Shown here piece after piece: positions 18,687 to 28,543 of a stretch of 64,000 nt of DNA. This stretch comes from an uncultured Pelagibacteraceae bacterium. Its GTDB lineage: Bacteria; Pseudomonadota; Alphaproteobacteria; Pelagibacterales; Pelagibacteraceae. The notes under the pieces were generated by a model. That model was not told the DNA's origin. It saw only the letters and a program-made list of their open reading frames with translations, and did no database searches. The stretch covers positions 1 to 64,000 of the forward strand of contig CACGYL010000002.1 of NCBI GenBank assembly GCA_902577285.1, written 5' to 3'. A program made the translations under genes and the position numbers. The stretch's first letter is position 1. Each line of letters opens with the position of its first letter.

Positions 18687-19856
18687 ATGAAGTTTGGTTA
18701 TTTTTGTAATACCACAAATTGGACTCACAAACCATATCACCAGCTATTAGATGAGACTAAAGAAATCACAGAATTTTGTGATCAAAATAATTGGAATTCA
18801 ATATGGTTTACAGAACATCATTTTAATCATGAGGGAATGGAGTCGTGTACTAATCCCTTAATGTTAGGAGCAGATGCTGCAGCAAGAACAAAAAATATAA
18901 GAATAGGACAAGCTGCAAACGTAATTACTTTTCATAACCCAATAAGATTGGCAGAAGATATCGCTACACTTGATCAACTTTCTAAAGGAAGAGTAGAAGT
19001 TGGTGTTGCCAGAGGAGTTTATGGTCGAGAAGCAATAAATCTAAATAAAGAAGCAGATTTAAAAGATCAGGCAAAAAACTTTAGATTGTTTGCAGAGACA
19101 TTAGAAATTTTAAAAAAAGCTTGGTCAGAAAAATTTTTTAATCACGAAGGAGAATTTTATACTTATCCGTCACCTAACTATGTGTGGCAACATGATATGA
19201 GTCCACCTAGTGAAGAGTTTATGAATATGGAAGATAGCACTATGAAAAAAATTAGTGTTCTGCCTAAACCATATCAAAATCCACATCCTCCAATACATCA
19301 AGTTGTTGATGGCATAAGATCTATTGAGTGGGCTGCAGAAAATAATATTAACGTAATTATGTGGATACCTACTGTAAAAGCACTCAAAATAAGATTTGAA
19401 GCATACAAAAATAAAAGATCAGAAGTTACAAAAAAAAATGTTCCTTTGGGAGAAGGGGTAACTCTTGTTAGAGATATGTTTGTTGCAGATACAATGGAAG
19501 AAGCCAAAGAGAAAGCTGGTGAACACATGGTAAATTATATGAGATGGGTTTGTCATTGGAGAGGTCTAGGAAATCATATGGATCCGGGTGAAGAACTTCC
19601 ACAAACAGACGGGAAACTAGATCTTCTTAACTATGAGTTTTTACACAAGAGAAATATGTTATTTGGTACTCCAGAATACGTTACAGATAAGATAAAAGAA
19701 CTTCAATCAGAGCTAAATCTTCAAAATCTTCAAGTATGGTCTAACTTTCCGGGTGTTAAACATGAGGATTGTATGAAAAGTATTAAATTATTCACTGAAA
19801 AAGTAATGCCTAACTTTAAAGATGATCTAGATACTGAAGTTAAAAAAGTATCGTGA
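18687..19856 (+). CDS. LLM class flavin-dependent oxidoreductase (luciferase-like monooxygenase)
   Basis: CDQNNWNSIWFTEHHFNHEGM, ARTKNIRIGQAANVITFHNPIRLAEDIATLDQLSKGRVEVGVARGVYGREA. Confidence 0.93.
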   Translation: MKFGYFCNTTNWTHKPYHQLLDETKEITEFCDQNNWNSIWFTEHHFNHEGMESCTNPLMLGADAAARTKNIRIGQAANVITFHNPIRLAEDIATLDQLSKGRVEVGVARGVYGREAINLNKEADLKDQAKNFRLFAETLEILKKAWSEKFFNHEGEFYTYPSPNYVWQHDMSPPSEEFMNMEDSTMKKISVLPKPYQNPHPPIHQVVDGIRSIEWAAENNINVIMWIPTVKALKIRFEAYKNKRSEVTKKNVPLGEGVTLVRDMFVADTMEEAKEKAGEHMVNYMRWVCHWRGLGNHMDPGEELPQTDGKLDLLNYEFLHKRNMLFGTPEYVTDKIKELQSELNLQNLQVWSNFPGVKHEDCMKSIKLFTEKVMPNFKDDLDTEVKKVS

Positions 19857-21553
19857 TTAAGTCCAAGAATACCTTGACCGGTGGTCAAGCGGCAGTGAAA
19901 TCCCTAAAAAAGGAAAAAGTTAAACACGTCTTTGGTTTAATTGGTTCTGCTACAATGGAAATGTTTGATGCGTTGTATCATGAAAAAAAAATTAAATTTA
20001 TAGGTGTAAGAGATGAAAGAACAGGAACACATATGGCCGATGGCTATGCAAGAGCTTCCAATCAACCAGGAGTAATCATTGCAGGACAAAACGGTCCAGG
20101 GGCTACTAATCTAGTTACAGGAATTGCTCAAGCAAAAGCAGCATTTTCGCCTGTTGTATCTATTGCGGGTTTATATTCTACCAAGGATAAAATGGAAGAT
20201 GCATTTCAAGGACTTGATCAACAGTCACTATTTAATCCAATAACCAAAAAGACTTGGACTGTAAAAAAGGCAATTCATATTCCAAAAGCTTTCAGTGATG
20301 CATTCAATCTTGCAATGTCACCAAGGAGAGGTCCGGTTTGTATAAACTTACCAAGAAACGTACTTTCAGATACATCAAAATTTAAAATCAATGAAAATAA
20401 AAAATCTTTTAAAAGCGAAAGTAATTTAAAAAGCAAAAAAGATTTAATTCAGAAAACAACAAAACTTATTCTTAATTCCAAGAAAACTGTAATTGTTGCT
20501 GGTGGAGGTATAAAATATAATTCAAAATTTAAATCTGTAACTGATCTTGCTGAATTTTTAAACGTTCCAATAGTAACAGCTGCTGGACACGGAGATGCGA
20601 TACCATTTAGTCACAAACTAAATGCTGGACAAATGGGGCCAAGAGGAAATTTAGTTGCTTCAAGACTGGTTAAAGAAGCAGAACTTATTATTGCATTAGG
20701 AACTAGACTTGGTTTTAATTCTACTTTCTATTCTTACGATAATATAAACAAGAAAGCTAAAATTATTCAAGTTGAACTAGAGAAAAAAATGTTAGGAAGA
20801 TATTTTCCTATTAGTATTGGCATTCATGGCGATGCTGCAAATGTGGCAAATCAAATGTTGAATAATTTAAAAAAACAAAAAAAAATTTTAAGTTATAAAG
20901 AATGGACAAATAATTTTTTATTAGAAAGATCAAAGTTTTTAATAAATAGGGATAATATAAAATCTAAAAATTATCCAATACAACCAAATGGACTATTTAA
21001 AGAGTTAAGAAAAGTTCTTCCTAAAAATTCAGCTATTACACTCGATGCTGGCACACTTTGCCTTCAAGCTACTGATGCTTTAGAGTATTACAATCCTCCT
21101 TCTCTTTTTACTCCTTTAGATTTTGGATTAGTAGGTTTTTCATTTGCTTGTGGTTTAGGCATTAAGGTTGCGAAACCTAATAAAACTGTAGTTAGTTTAA
21201 TGGGCGATGGTGGATTTGGCATGACTATTTCAGAATTAAGCACTGCCGTAGAGCATGGAATAAATACAATTACAATAGTTATGAATAATAAAAGTTGGGG
21301 TGCCGAAAAGGCTTACCAAAAAGATTTTTATGGTGAAAGATATTTGGGCGCAGATATTCAAAGTCCTCCTTTTGATGAAGTTGCTAAACTTTACGGTGCA
21401 AAAGGAATTAAAGTTAAAAAATTATCAGAGGTAAATCAAGCAGTTAAGAGTGCACTTAAAGCAAACAAACCAGTTGTTATAGATGTTGATGTAGATCCAA
21501 AAGCATTATACAGTTTTAGAAGAGATAGCTTTACACATCGAATTAAAAAATGA
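19853..21553 (+). CDS. Thiamine diphosphate-dependent enzyme, acetolactate synthase/Xsc-like superfamily
   Basis: GGQAAVKSLKKEKVKHVFGLIGSATMEMFDAL, RDERTGTHMADGYARASNQPGVIIAGQNGPGATN, ThDP motif GDGGFGMTISELSTAVEHGINTITIVMNN. GTG start, 4-nt overlap with upstream gene. Confidence 0.9.
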   Translation: MIKSKNTLTGGQAAVKSLKKEKVKHVFGLIGSATMEMFDALYHEKKIKFIGVRDERTGTHMADGYARASNQPGVIIAGQNGPGATNLVTGIAQAKAAFSPVVSIAGLYSTKDKMEDAFQGLDQQSLFNPITKKTWTVKKAIHIPKAFSDAFNLAMSPRRGPVCINLPRNVLSDTSKFKINENKKSFKSESNLKSKKDLIQKTTKLILNSKKTVIVAGGGIKYNSKFKSVTDLAEFLNVPIVTAAGHGDAIPFSHKLNAGQMGPRGNLVASRLVKEAELIIALGTRLGFNSTFYSYDNINKKAKIIQVELEKKMLGRYFPISIGIHGDAANVANQMLNNLKKQKKILSYKEWTNNFLLERSKFLINRDNIKSKNYPIQPNGLFKELRKVLPKNSAITLDAGTLCLQATDALEYYNPPSLFTPLDFGLVGFSFACGLGIKVAKPNKTVVSLMGDGGFGMTISELSTAVEHGINTITIVMNNKSWGAEKAYQKDFYGERYLGADIQSPPFDEVAKLYGAKGIKVKKLSEVNQAVKSALKANKPVVIDVDVDPKALYSFRRDSFTHRIKK

Positions 21554-22137
21554 AATTAGAATTAAGAAAATTTAATAAATTTGTAGATAAAACTTTTATT
21601 GAGGGTGGAAAAGAAGCTAAAGATCCAGTTTTAATGGTTTCTGTAGCAGCAGTTTTTAAAAATCCCTGGGACGGGAAAGGTTTTGTAGAGGATTTAAAAC
21701 CCATAATTTTAGATCTAGCTCCTAAACTTGGAGATTTACTTGTCCCAGAACTAATTAAAGAAATAGGTTCTCCTGATAAAATATTAGCATATGGAAAAGC
21801 CGGTGTAGTTGGATTAAGTGGAGAAATTGAGCATGCATCTGCTTTTATTCATACATTGAGATTTGGTAATAAATTTAGAGATGCAGTCGGTGGTACTTCT
21901 TACCTAAGTTTTACGAATACAAGAGGTCCTGCCGGATCAAAAATATCAATCCCAATGATGCATAAAACTGACTCAGGTTTAAGACCTTATTATTTAACAC
22001 ATGAATTTACAATACATGATGCTCCATTTGATGACGAAATTGTAATCGCAATTGGAGGTGCTTCAACTGGAAGAGCACATGCTAGAACAGGTGATAGGTA
22101 CCAAGACATGAAGGAAATGGGCATTGAACCAAAGTAA
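21550..22137 (+). CDS. Amino acid synthesis (AA_synth, formerly DUF1185) family protein
   Basis: GKAGVVGLSGEIEHASAFIHTLRFGNKFRDAVGGTSYLSFTNTRGPAGSKISIPMMHK...IAIGGASTGRAHARTGDRYQDMKEMG; ATGA overlap with upstream gene. Confidence 0.8.
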   Translation: MKLELRKFNKFVDKTFIEGGKEAKDPVLMVSVAAVFKNPWDGKGFVEDLKPIILDLAPKLGDLLVPELIKEIGSPDKILAYGKAGVVGLSGEIEHASAFIHTLRFGNKFRDAVGGTSYLSFTNTRGPAGSKISIPMMHKTDSGLRPYYLTHEFTIHDAPFDDEIVIAIGGASTGRAHARTGDRYQDMKEMGIEPK

Positions 22138-22139
22138 TA

Positions 22140-22913
22140 ATGATCAATGCAACAGACTCTAAAGGTACATTCTATATATTAAATAAAAAAGATAGAAATC
22201 CAATCATATTTATCCACGGTGTGGGACTTGATCACTCTATATGGGATCCACAAATTAATGAATTTGATAATACTGTTTTAATTTATGATATTCTAGGTCA
22301 TGGCAAAACACCTTTAAACAAAAATGATTTAAGTTTTGATGATTTTTCTGATCAAATATTAAACTTAATGGATGAATTAAAATTTAACAAAGTTCACTTA
22401 GTTGGTTTTTCTATAGGTTCATTAATTGCAAGAAATTTTGCCACAAGATTTAATAATAGATTGGCCTCTCTTACACTTTTGTGCTCTATATTTAATCGAT
22501 CTGATAAAGAGCAGAAAATAGTAAATGATAGATTTGAACAAACCAAAAAAGATCAGAAACTTACTAAAGATGCTTTAAAAAGATGGTTTACAGAAGATTT
22601 TTTAAATAAAAATCCAGATATTTCTGATAAAATTTTCAATATTCTTCAAAACAATAATATGAATAACTTTATTAAGATCTATTCCTTATTCGTGAAACAT
22701 CAAGACAATGAAAAATTTGAAAATATCAAGACCAAAACTTTAGTGATAACGGGTGAAGGTGATGTGGGATCAACTCCAGAAATGTCAATTAATTTGGGTA
22801 AAAAAATTAAAAATTCTGTTGTAAAAATTATTCCTAAAGGAAAACATCTCTGTAGTATTGAATGCTCAGATGATGTAAATAATATAATAAAAGATCATAT
22901 ACAAAATGCCTGA
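22140..22913 (+). CDS. Alpha/beta fold hydrolase
   Basis: IIFIHGVGLDHSIWDPQI, YDILGHGKTPLN, VGFSIGSLIARNFA nucleophile elbow; shares RWFTEDFLNKNPDIS with the hydrolase at 8442-9212 (RWFTDDFIEKNPDLV). Confidence 0.9.
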   Translation: MINATDSKGTFYILNKKDRNPIIFIHGVGLDHSIWDPQINEFDNTVLIYDILGHGKTPLNKNDLSFDDFSDQILNLMDELKFNKVHLVGFSIGSLIARNFATRFNNRLASLTLLCSIFNRSDKEQKIVNDRFEQTKKDQKLTKDALKRWFTEDFLNKNPDISDKIFNILQNNNMNNFIKIYSLFVKHQDNEKFENIKTKTLVITGEGDVGSTPEMSINLGKKIKNSVVKIIPKGKHLCSIECSDDVNNIIKDHIQNA

Positions 22914-24387
22914 ATTAAAAAAATATAAAATGTTTATTGGAGGAGAATGGGTTGACTCAGATACTAAGAAAACTTTTGAAACATTAAACCCAGAAGATAA
23001 TAAACCATGGGCTGTTGTTCCAGAAGCAAGTGCCAATGATGTGGACAAAGCAGTTAAAGCTGCTCAGAAAGCTTTTGAGGGGGATTGGCCAAAAATATTG
23101 CCAAGAGAAAGAGCTAAATTTTTAAGAGCTATTGGAAATAAACTTAGAGACAATGCAGAATTACTTGGTAAGATTGAAACGATTGATACTGGAAAGCTAT
23201 TTAGAGAAACCAACAAGCAAGCAAACTATATCGCGGAATATTATGACTATTACGCTGGTATGGCTGATAAAGTTGAAGGCACTGTTCTTCCAATAGATAA
23301 ACCAAACATTCAAGCTATAACCTCAAGAATACCTATAGGTGTTATTGCAGCAATTGTGCCATGGAACTCCCAAATGTTTTTAACAGCAACAAAACTTGCT
23401 CCTGCTCTAGCTATGGGAAATACCGTTGTAATTAAATCCTCTGAGCTTGCTCCTGCTGTGATGTTTGAATTTGCAAAACTTATAGAGGAAACTGGTATTC
23501 CAAAGGGAGTAGTAAATGTGATTACAGGGTTTGGAGATCCATGCGGTAAAGCTTTAACGACACATGATTTAGTTGAAAAAGTTGCCTTTACAGGAGGGCC
23601 TGAAACTGCAAGGCATATTATTAGAAACTCTGCACAAAATTTATCTGAGGTAAGTTTAGAATTAGGTGGAAAAAGTCCTGTTGCAGTATTTGATGATGCT
23701 CATCAAGAAAATGCTATCAATGGAATTACTGCAGGTATATTTGGTGCTAGTGGACAAAGTTGTATTGCAGGTTCAAGGCTATATTTGCAAAAAGGAATTT
23801 ATGATGAGTTTCTTGATAAACTCATAAAAAGAGCTGAAAAAATAAAAATAGGTGCACCTATGGATCCTGAGACTGAAATGGGTCCTTTAAGTAACTTTAA
23901 ACAACTTGAAATTATTGAAAAAAACATAAAAAAAACAATTGAACAAGGTGGACTAGTAAGATGTGGTGGTAAAAGACATCCTTTTTCTAATGAAGGATAT
24001 TATTTTCCTCCAACTATAATTGAATGCGATAATCATAACCTTCCAACTGCTGAAAACGAATTATTTGGTCCAGTTTTGTCTGTCATGAAATTTGATAATG
24101 AAAAAGAAGTAATAGAAAAAATGAATGATAATCAATATGGACTATCTTCAGGAGTTTATACTAGCGACTTTGCTAGAGGTTTAAGAGTATCGAATGCAAT
24201 TAGAGCTGGAATAACATTTGTTAACACTTACAGATTAATTTCACCATCAGCACCTTTTGGTGGAATTAAAGATAGTGGATATGGAAAGGAAGCAGGAATG
24301 GATTCAATTAAAGATTATACTAGAGTAAAAACTACATGGTATTACACTTCTGATGAACCAACTTTAGATCCTTTCTCTATAAGATAA
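22906..24387 (+). CDS. Aldehyde dehydrogenase family protein
   Basis: MFIGGEWVDSDTKKTFETLNPED, IVPWNSQMFLTATKLAPALAMGNTVVIKSSE, LELGGKSPVAVF, GASGQSCIAGSRLYLQ catalytic Cys. Confidence 0.95.
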   Translation: MPELKKYKMFIGGEWVDSDTKKTFETLNPEDNKPWAVVPEASANDVDKAVKAAQKAFEGDWPKILPRERAKFLRAIGNKLRDNAELLGKIETIDTGKLFRETNKQANYIAEYYDYYAGMADKVEGTVLPIDKPNIQAITSRIPIGVIAAIVPWNSQMFLTATKLAPALAMGNTVVIKSSELAPAVMFEFAKLIEETGIPKGVVNVITGFGDPCGKALTTHDLVEKVAFTGGPETARHIIRNSAQNLSEVSLELGGKSPVAVFDDAHQENAINGITAGIFGASGQSCIAGSRLYLQKGIYDEFLDKLIKRAEKIKIGAPMDPETEMGPLSNFKQLEIIEKNIKKTIEQGGLVRCGGKRHPFSNEGYYFPPTIIECDNHNLPTAENELFGPVLSVMKFDNEKEVIEKMNDNQYGLSSGVYTSDFARGLRVSNAIRAGITFVNTYRLISPSAPFGGIKDSGYGKEAGMDSIKDYTRVKTTWYYTSDEPTLDPFSIR

Positions 24388-24390
24388 TAT

Positions 24391-25248
24391 TTGTCGACAA
24401 AACACACATTGCTTATTTTATTTGTAGTTTTTCTATTGGGAAGTGCTTATCCAACAGGGAAAATTGGATTAAATGACTCAATTCCTCCAATTCTTTTTGG
24501 AGCTTTAAGGATGGCTGTTGTATTTATTTGTTTAGTTCCTTTCTTTAAATTTTATATTCCTGAAAAAAAATTTATTGTTCCATTAATAGGATTTTCGATC
24601 TGTTTTGGTGTTGCGGTAAATATGTTTTTATATTTATCTATTAATGCCTCAAGCATACTAGCACCAATAACAATAGGTGCTCAGCTTTCAATTCCGTTTG
24701 GAATAATATTAAGTTCAATATTTTTAAATGAAAAAATAAGTTTCAAAAAATGGCTACTTATTATGACATCGTTTTTTGGAATTGTTATTCTTGCTTTTGA
24801 TCCAAAAGTTGTTGATGAAATTATAGGATCACTACTAATTTGTGGAATGGCCTTTTTTTATGGACTGTCACAAGTCTTTTCAAGATATTTAAAAGACTTA
24901 GATGTTAAATATACAAATACAATAATGAGTTTCACAGGATTTTTAATTTTAATTATATTATCATCTGTATTTGAGGGTAATGCTATTCAAACTATAACAA
25001 ATATTAGTTTAGAGAGTTGGTTTACAGTTTTGTATGCTGGAGCAATTATTTCCCTTCTTGGACATTTAATGATGTTTTATTTGTATAAATTTTATCCTCT
25101 TGATATGGTTTTACCTTTCTATGCTTTATTTCCTGTGTTTGGTTTAATACTCACTTTTTTCATTTTCGGTGAGATTCCATCATTCATCACAATAATTGGT
25201 GGAATAATTGTTATAACTTCTGTGTTTTTTGCACAAAAAATGAGATAA
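24391..25248 (+). CDS. DMT family (EamA) transporter, TTG start
   Basis: TLLILFVVFLLGSAYPTGKIGLNDSIPPILFGALRMAVVFICLVPFFKF; ten hydrophobic segments. Confidence 0.88.
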   Translation: MSTKHTLLILFVVFLLGSAYPTGKIGLNDSIPPILFGALRMAVVFICLVPFFKFYIPEKKFIVPLIGFSICFGVAVNMFLYLSINASSILAPITIGAQLSIPFGIILSSIFLNEKISFKKWLLIMTSFFGIVILAFDPKVVDEIIGSLLICGMAFFYGLSQVFSRYLKDLDVKYTNTIMSFTGFLILIILSSVFEGNAIQTITNISLESWFTVLYAGAIISLLGHLMMFYLYKFYPLDMVLPFYALFPVFGLILTFFIFGEIPSFITIIGGIIVITSVFFAQKMR

Positions 25249-25321
25249 TTTTCTCATTGAAAATTAAAACTAATAGGATTTAATTTTAATTATATAAATT
25301 GTTAACAATTAGAGGGAATAT

Positions 25322-26512
25322 ATGAAAAAACTAGTATTGGCTATGTTTGTATTTGTTTCTTGCTTTGCATCAAAAGCATATTCAGATGGACATGGCATTA
25401 AAATGGGAATTATTTTAGGATTTACAGGTCCTATTGAGTCCCTAACTCCAGCAATGGCTGCTTCAGCTGAGCTTGCTTTCAAAGAAGCTTCAGACTCAGG
25501 TTCGCTACTTGGTGGAAAGAAAATTTCTGTTGAAAGAGCAGACTCAACATGTGTTGACTCAGCTGCTGCAACAGCTGCTGCTGAAGGCTTAATATCTGGC
25601 GGTGTAGTAGCAATTATGGGTGCTGATTGTTCTGGTGTAACTGGGGCTATAGCAACTAACGTTGCTGTTCCAAATGGTGTTGTGATGATTTCACCATCAG
25701 CTACTTCTCCAGGATTAACTGATCTTAAAGATAATGGATATTTCTTTAGAACTGCTCCATCTGATGCAAGAGGTGGTCAAGTATTAGCAGATATAACTAA
25801 AGATAGAAAAGTTAAAAGTATTGCAGTTACACATACGAATAACGACTACGGAAAAGGTTTAGCAGATGTATATGTTGCAGCTGTTAAAGCTCATGGAATA
25901 AACGTAACTGTTGTAACAGCTCATGAAGAAGGTAAAGGTGACTACGGTGCAGAAGTTGCTACATTAGCTGCTGCAGGTGGAGATGCTTTAGCTGTTTTAG
26001 GTTACTTAGACCAAGCTGGTGGAAGTATCATAGATGGTTCATTAGATTCAGGTGCATTTGATGTGTTTGTGTTATCTGATGGTATGATCGGTGACTCTTT
26101 AACAGACAGATTTGGTAATGATTTAAATAAATCTTTTGGATCACTTCCAGGATCAATGGGTAAAGGTGCAACAATATTCAAAGATGTTGCTGGTGCTGCA
26201 GGAATTGATTCTTCAGGTCCTTACACTTCAGAATCTTACGATGCTGCGGCTTTGATAGTATTAGCTATGCAAGCTGGTGGCAAAGCTGACAGAGCAACTG
26301 TACAAGCAAATGTAATGTCTGTTGCGAATGCTCCAGGAGAAAAAATTTATCCTGGTGAATTGAAAAAAGCTTTGGATTTATTAGCTAGTGGAAAAGCAGT
26401 AAATTATGAAGGAGCATCAAGTGTAGAACTTACAGATGTTGGAGAAGCATCTGGTGCCTTTATTGAGAAAGAAATCAAAGGCGGTAAGTTTAAAGACAAA
26501 AAACAAAGATAA
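25322..26512 (+). CDS. Branched-chain amino acid-type (LivJ/LivK-like) ABC transporter substrate-binding protein
   Basis: Signal peptide; IKMGIILGFTGPIESLTPAMAASAELAFKEASDSGSLLGGKKISVERADSTC, VTHTNNDYGKGLADVY. Confidence 0.92.
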   Translation: MKKLVLAMFVFVSCFASKAYSDGHGIKMGIILGFTGPIESLTPAMAASAELAFKEASDSGSLLGGKKISVERADSTCVDSAAATAAAEGLISGGVVAIMGADCSGVTGAIATNVAVPNGVVMISPSATSPGLTDLKDNGYFFRTAPSDARGGQVLADITKDRKVKSIAVTHTNNDYGKGLADVYVAAVKAHGINVTVVTAHEEGKGDYGAEVATLAAAGGDALAVLGYLDQAGGSIIDGSLDSGAFDVFVLSDGMIGDSLTDRFGNDLNKSFGSLPGSMGKGATIFKDVAGAAGIDSSGPYTSESYDAAALIVLAMQAGGKADRATVQANVMSVANAPGEKIYPGELKKALDLLASGKAVNYEGASSVELTDVGEASGAFIEKEIKGGKFKDKKQR

Positions 26513-26525
26513 TACTTAATTATTT

Positions 26526-26560
26526 AGCTCCAGCGGTGAAAATCGCTGGAGTTTTTTTTA
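26526..26560 (+). terminator. Rho-independent terminator after the LivJ-like gene
   Basis: CTCCAGCG-GTGAAAAT-CGCTGGAG followed by eight T. Confidence 0.9.
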
Positions 26561-27166
26561 TCCCAAAATATTGATTAATACAAAAATACTAAGTGCTGAC
26601 ATAAATAAAATTATTAGCATATTTATAATTTTCCAAACTTTATTGCTATTTAAGTAACTAGATAAAAACTTAGATAAGTATCCCAATGTAAAAAAAAATA
26701 TAATTGAGGAAAGAGTTGCACCAAATCCAAATAATAGTTTTTGATTAATTAAAAAACTTTTAGAAAAATTTCCTAAAAAAAATACAGTATCAGAATAAAC
26801 ATGGGGATTTAAATAAGTAAAACCAAGAGTTTTAATTATTACAGAACCTAGACCTTTGGTTTCATTTTTTTGATTTATTTCAAAATTTGTATTTATATTT
26901 TTAAGTTTTTTCCAAATAAAATGAACTAAAAATAAAAATAGAAGGATATTTAAAATTAACTCAACTGAAGGTGAAAAAAAACTTTCAAAATAATGAAATA
27001 AGAATATTCCTAAAAAAATAAGAAGGAAATCTGAAAATGTACAAATTACACATACAATAAAAATAAATTGTTTTTTTAAACCTTGCTCAATTACAAATAT
27101 ATTTTGAGCACCAATAGCTAATATTAAGCTCAGTCCTGTAAAGAACCCTAAAATGAAAAAACTCAT
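26558..27166 (-). CDS. LysE family transporter
   Basis: FFTGLSLILAIGAQNIFVIEQGLKKQFIFIVCVICTFSDFLLIFLGIF; stop codon lies in the terminator T-run. Confidence 0.9.
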   Translation of the reverse strand: MSFFILGFFTGLSLILAIGAQNIFVIEQGLKKQFIFIVCVICTFSDFLLIFLGIFLFHYFESFFSPSVELILNILLFLFLVHFIWKKLKNINTNFEINQKNETKGLGSVIIKTLGFTYLNPHVYSDTVFFLGNFSKSFLINQKLLFGFGATLSSIIFFFTLGYLSKFLSSYLNSNKVWKIINMLIILFMSALSIFVLINILG

Positions 27167-27172
27167 AGTAAA

Positions 27173-28543
27173 TTATTGTTTTATAATTTTTTCTGGAATT
27201 ATTCCCTGGGGTCTAAATCTCATAATCAAAAGAAGTCCAATACCAACAAGCAAAAATCTAAAATATGGAGCACTATTAATTAAATGAACTTTGATTTCAT
27301 TTGTTTCAGGTAAATGAGCTGTAAATAAATTTATAAAGAACAAAGCAATTGGTGCTGCCTCTACCCATAAAAACCATACAACAAACCCTCCTAGAATTGC
27401 TCCAAAGTTATTTCCTGTACCACCAACAATTACCATAACCCAAATTACAAATGTATATCTCATTGGTCTATAACTGCCTGGGGTAAACAGGCCATCATTA
27501 GTTACCATCATAGCTCCAGCAATACCAACTATTGCTGATCCTAGAATAAATATAAATAAATGTTGTTTAACTACATTTTTACCCATTGCACTTGCAGCTT
27601 CTTCATTATCTCTTATTGCTCTCATCATTCTACCCCAAGGTGAGTAAAGAGCTTTTTGTGTAATTATTAATAAAATTATAACTACAACTAAAAACATTCC
27701 TGCAAAGCATAGTTTTACATAAACAGATGATGCATCAATCACTAACTGATTTAAAATATCTTGTCTTTCCGACAATGAATTTGCTAGATCTAATTTTGTT
27801 AAGTGAAATTTTTCTACTAAATTTATAAACCAAGGAGAAGTTTGTAGGTCAATTTCATAAGGCGCTGGTCTTTTTAACCCAATAACGTTCTTTACACCTC
27901 TTGCCAACCAATCTTCATGTTTAATAATAGAAACAACAATTTCAGCTATCAATAACGTTGCAATAGCTAAATAATCTGCTCTTAATCCTAGAGCAACTTT
28001 CCCTACGATAAAAGCTAGTCCAGCAGCAAAAAGCCCTCCGACTATCCATGAGAATAAAACTGGTAACCCAAGTCCTCCTAGAAACCCTGTCTTTGCAGGG
28101 TCAACAGCTTCTATTTGTTCAATTGCAGGTCCAGCAATTATTTTTATTAGAATTAATCCAACTATAATTATTCCAGCTATTAAATAATTTCTTTTGTTAG
28201 ATTTTTGAATATTTTTTAAAATATACCTTGTAGAAAAAATCATTAATATAATTATTCCTAGGCATGTCATCATATTTACTCCACCCACACTCCAAGCTTC
28301 TGGTACAGGAGCTACAGATACTAACACAACTGCCAAACCGCCTAATGCAGTATACCCCATGATTCCAAAGTTTATTAAGCCAGCATAACCCCATTGAATA
28401 TTTGCTCCCAGAGTCATTACTGCCGAAATCATACAATAATTAAAAATTGTTAATGCTATAGACCAAGACTGAAAGATGCCAACTAAAATAATTAAAAGCA
28501 TCATTATCGAATACGCTATAATTATATTTAAATAATTCCTCAT
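27173..28543 (-). CDS. livM: Branched-chain amino acid-type ABC transporter permease (LivM)
   Basis: GANIQWGYAGLINFGIMGYTALGG, LRADYLAIATLLIAEI, SPWGRMMRAIRDNEEAASAMGKNV, EAA-like loop, RFRPQGIIPE. Confidence 0.92.
   Translation of the reverse strand: MRNYLNIIIAYSIMMLLIILVGIFQSWSIALTIFNYCMISAVMTLGANIQWGYAGLINFGIMGYTALGGLAVVLVSVAPVPEAWSVGGVNMMTCLGIIILMIFSTRYILKNIQKSNKRNYLIAGIIIVGLILIKIIAGPAIEQIEAVDPAKTGFLGGLGLPVLFSWIVGGLFAAGLAFIVGKVALGLRADYLAIATLLIAEIVVSIIKHEDWLARGVKNVIGLKRPAPYEIDLQTSPWFINLVEKFHLTKLDLANSLSERQDILNQLVIDASSVYVKLCFAGMFLVVVIILLIITQKALYSPWGRMMRAIRDNEEAASAMGKNVVKQHLFIFILGSAIVGIAGAMMVTNDGLFTPGSYRPMRYTFVIWVMVIVGGTGNNFGAILGGFVVWFLWVEAAPIALFFINLFTAHLPETNEIKVHLINSAPYFRFLLVGIGLLLIMRFRPQGIIPEKIIKQ

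Noticed and set aside
19853-21553. Second acetolactate synthase (ilvB) copy
   Set aside because: Differs from the true IlvB at 58269-60035, lacks an adjacent small subunit, and sits in a catabolic-type operon; better kept as an unassigned ThDP enzyme.
25239-25258. AATGAGA-TAATTT-TCTCATT hairpin at the end of the DMT gene
   Set aside because: No T-run follows it, so it is not a convincing terminator; could be chance in AT-rich sequence.
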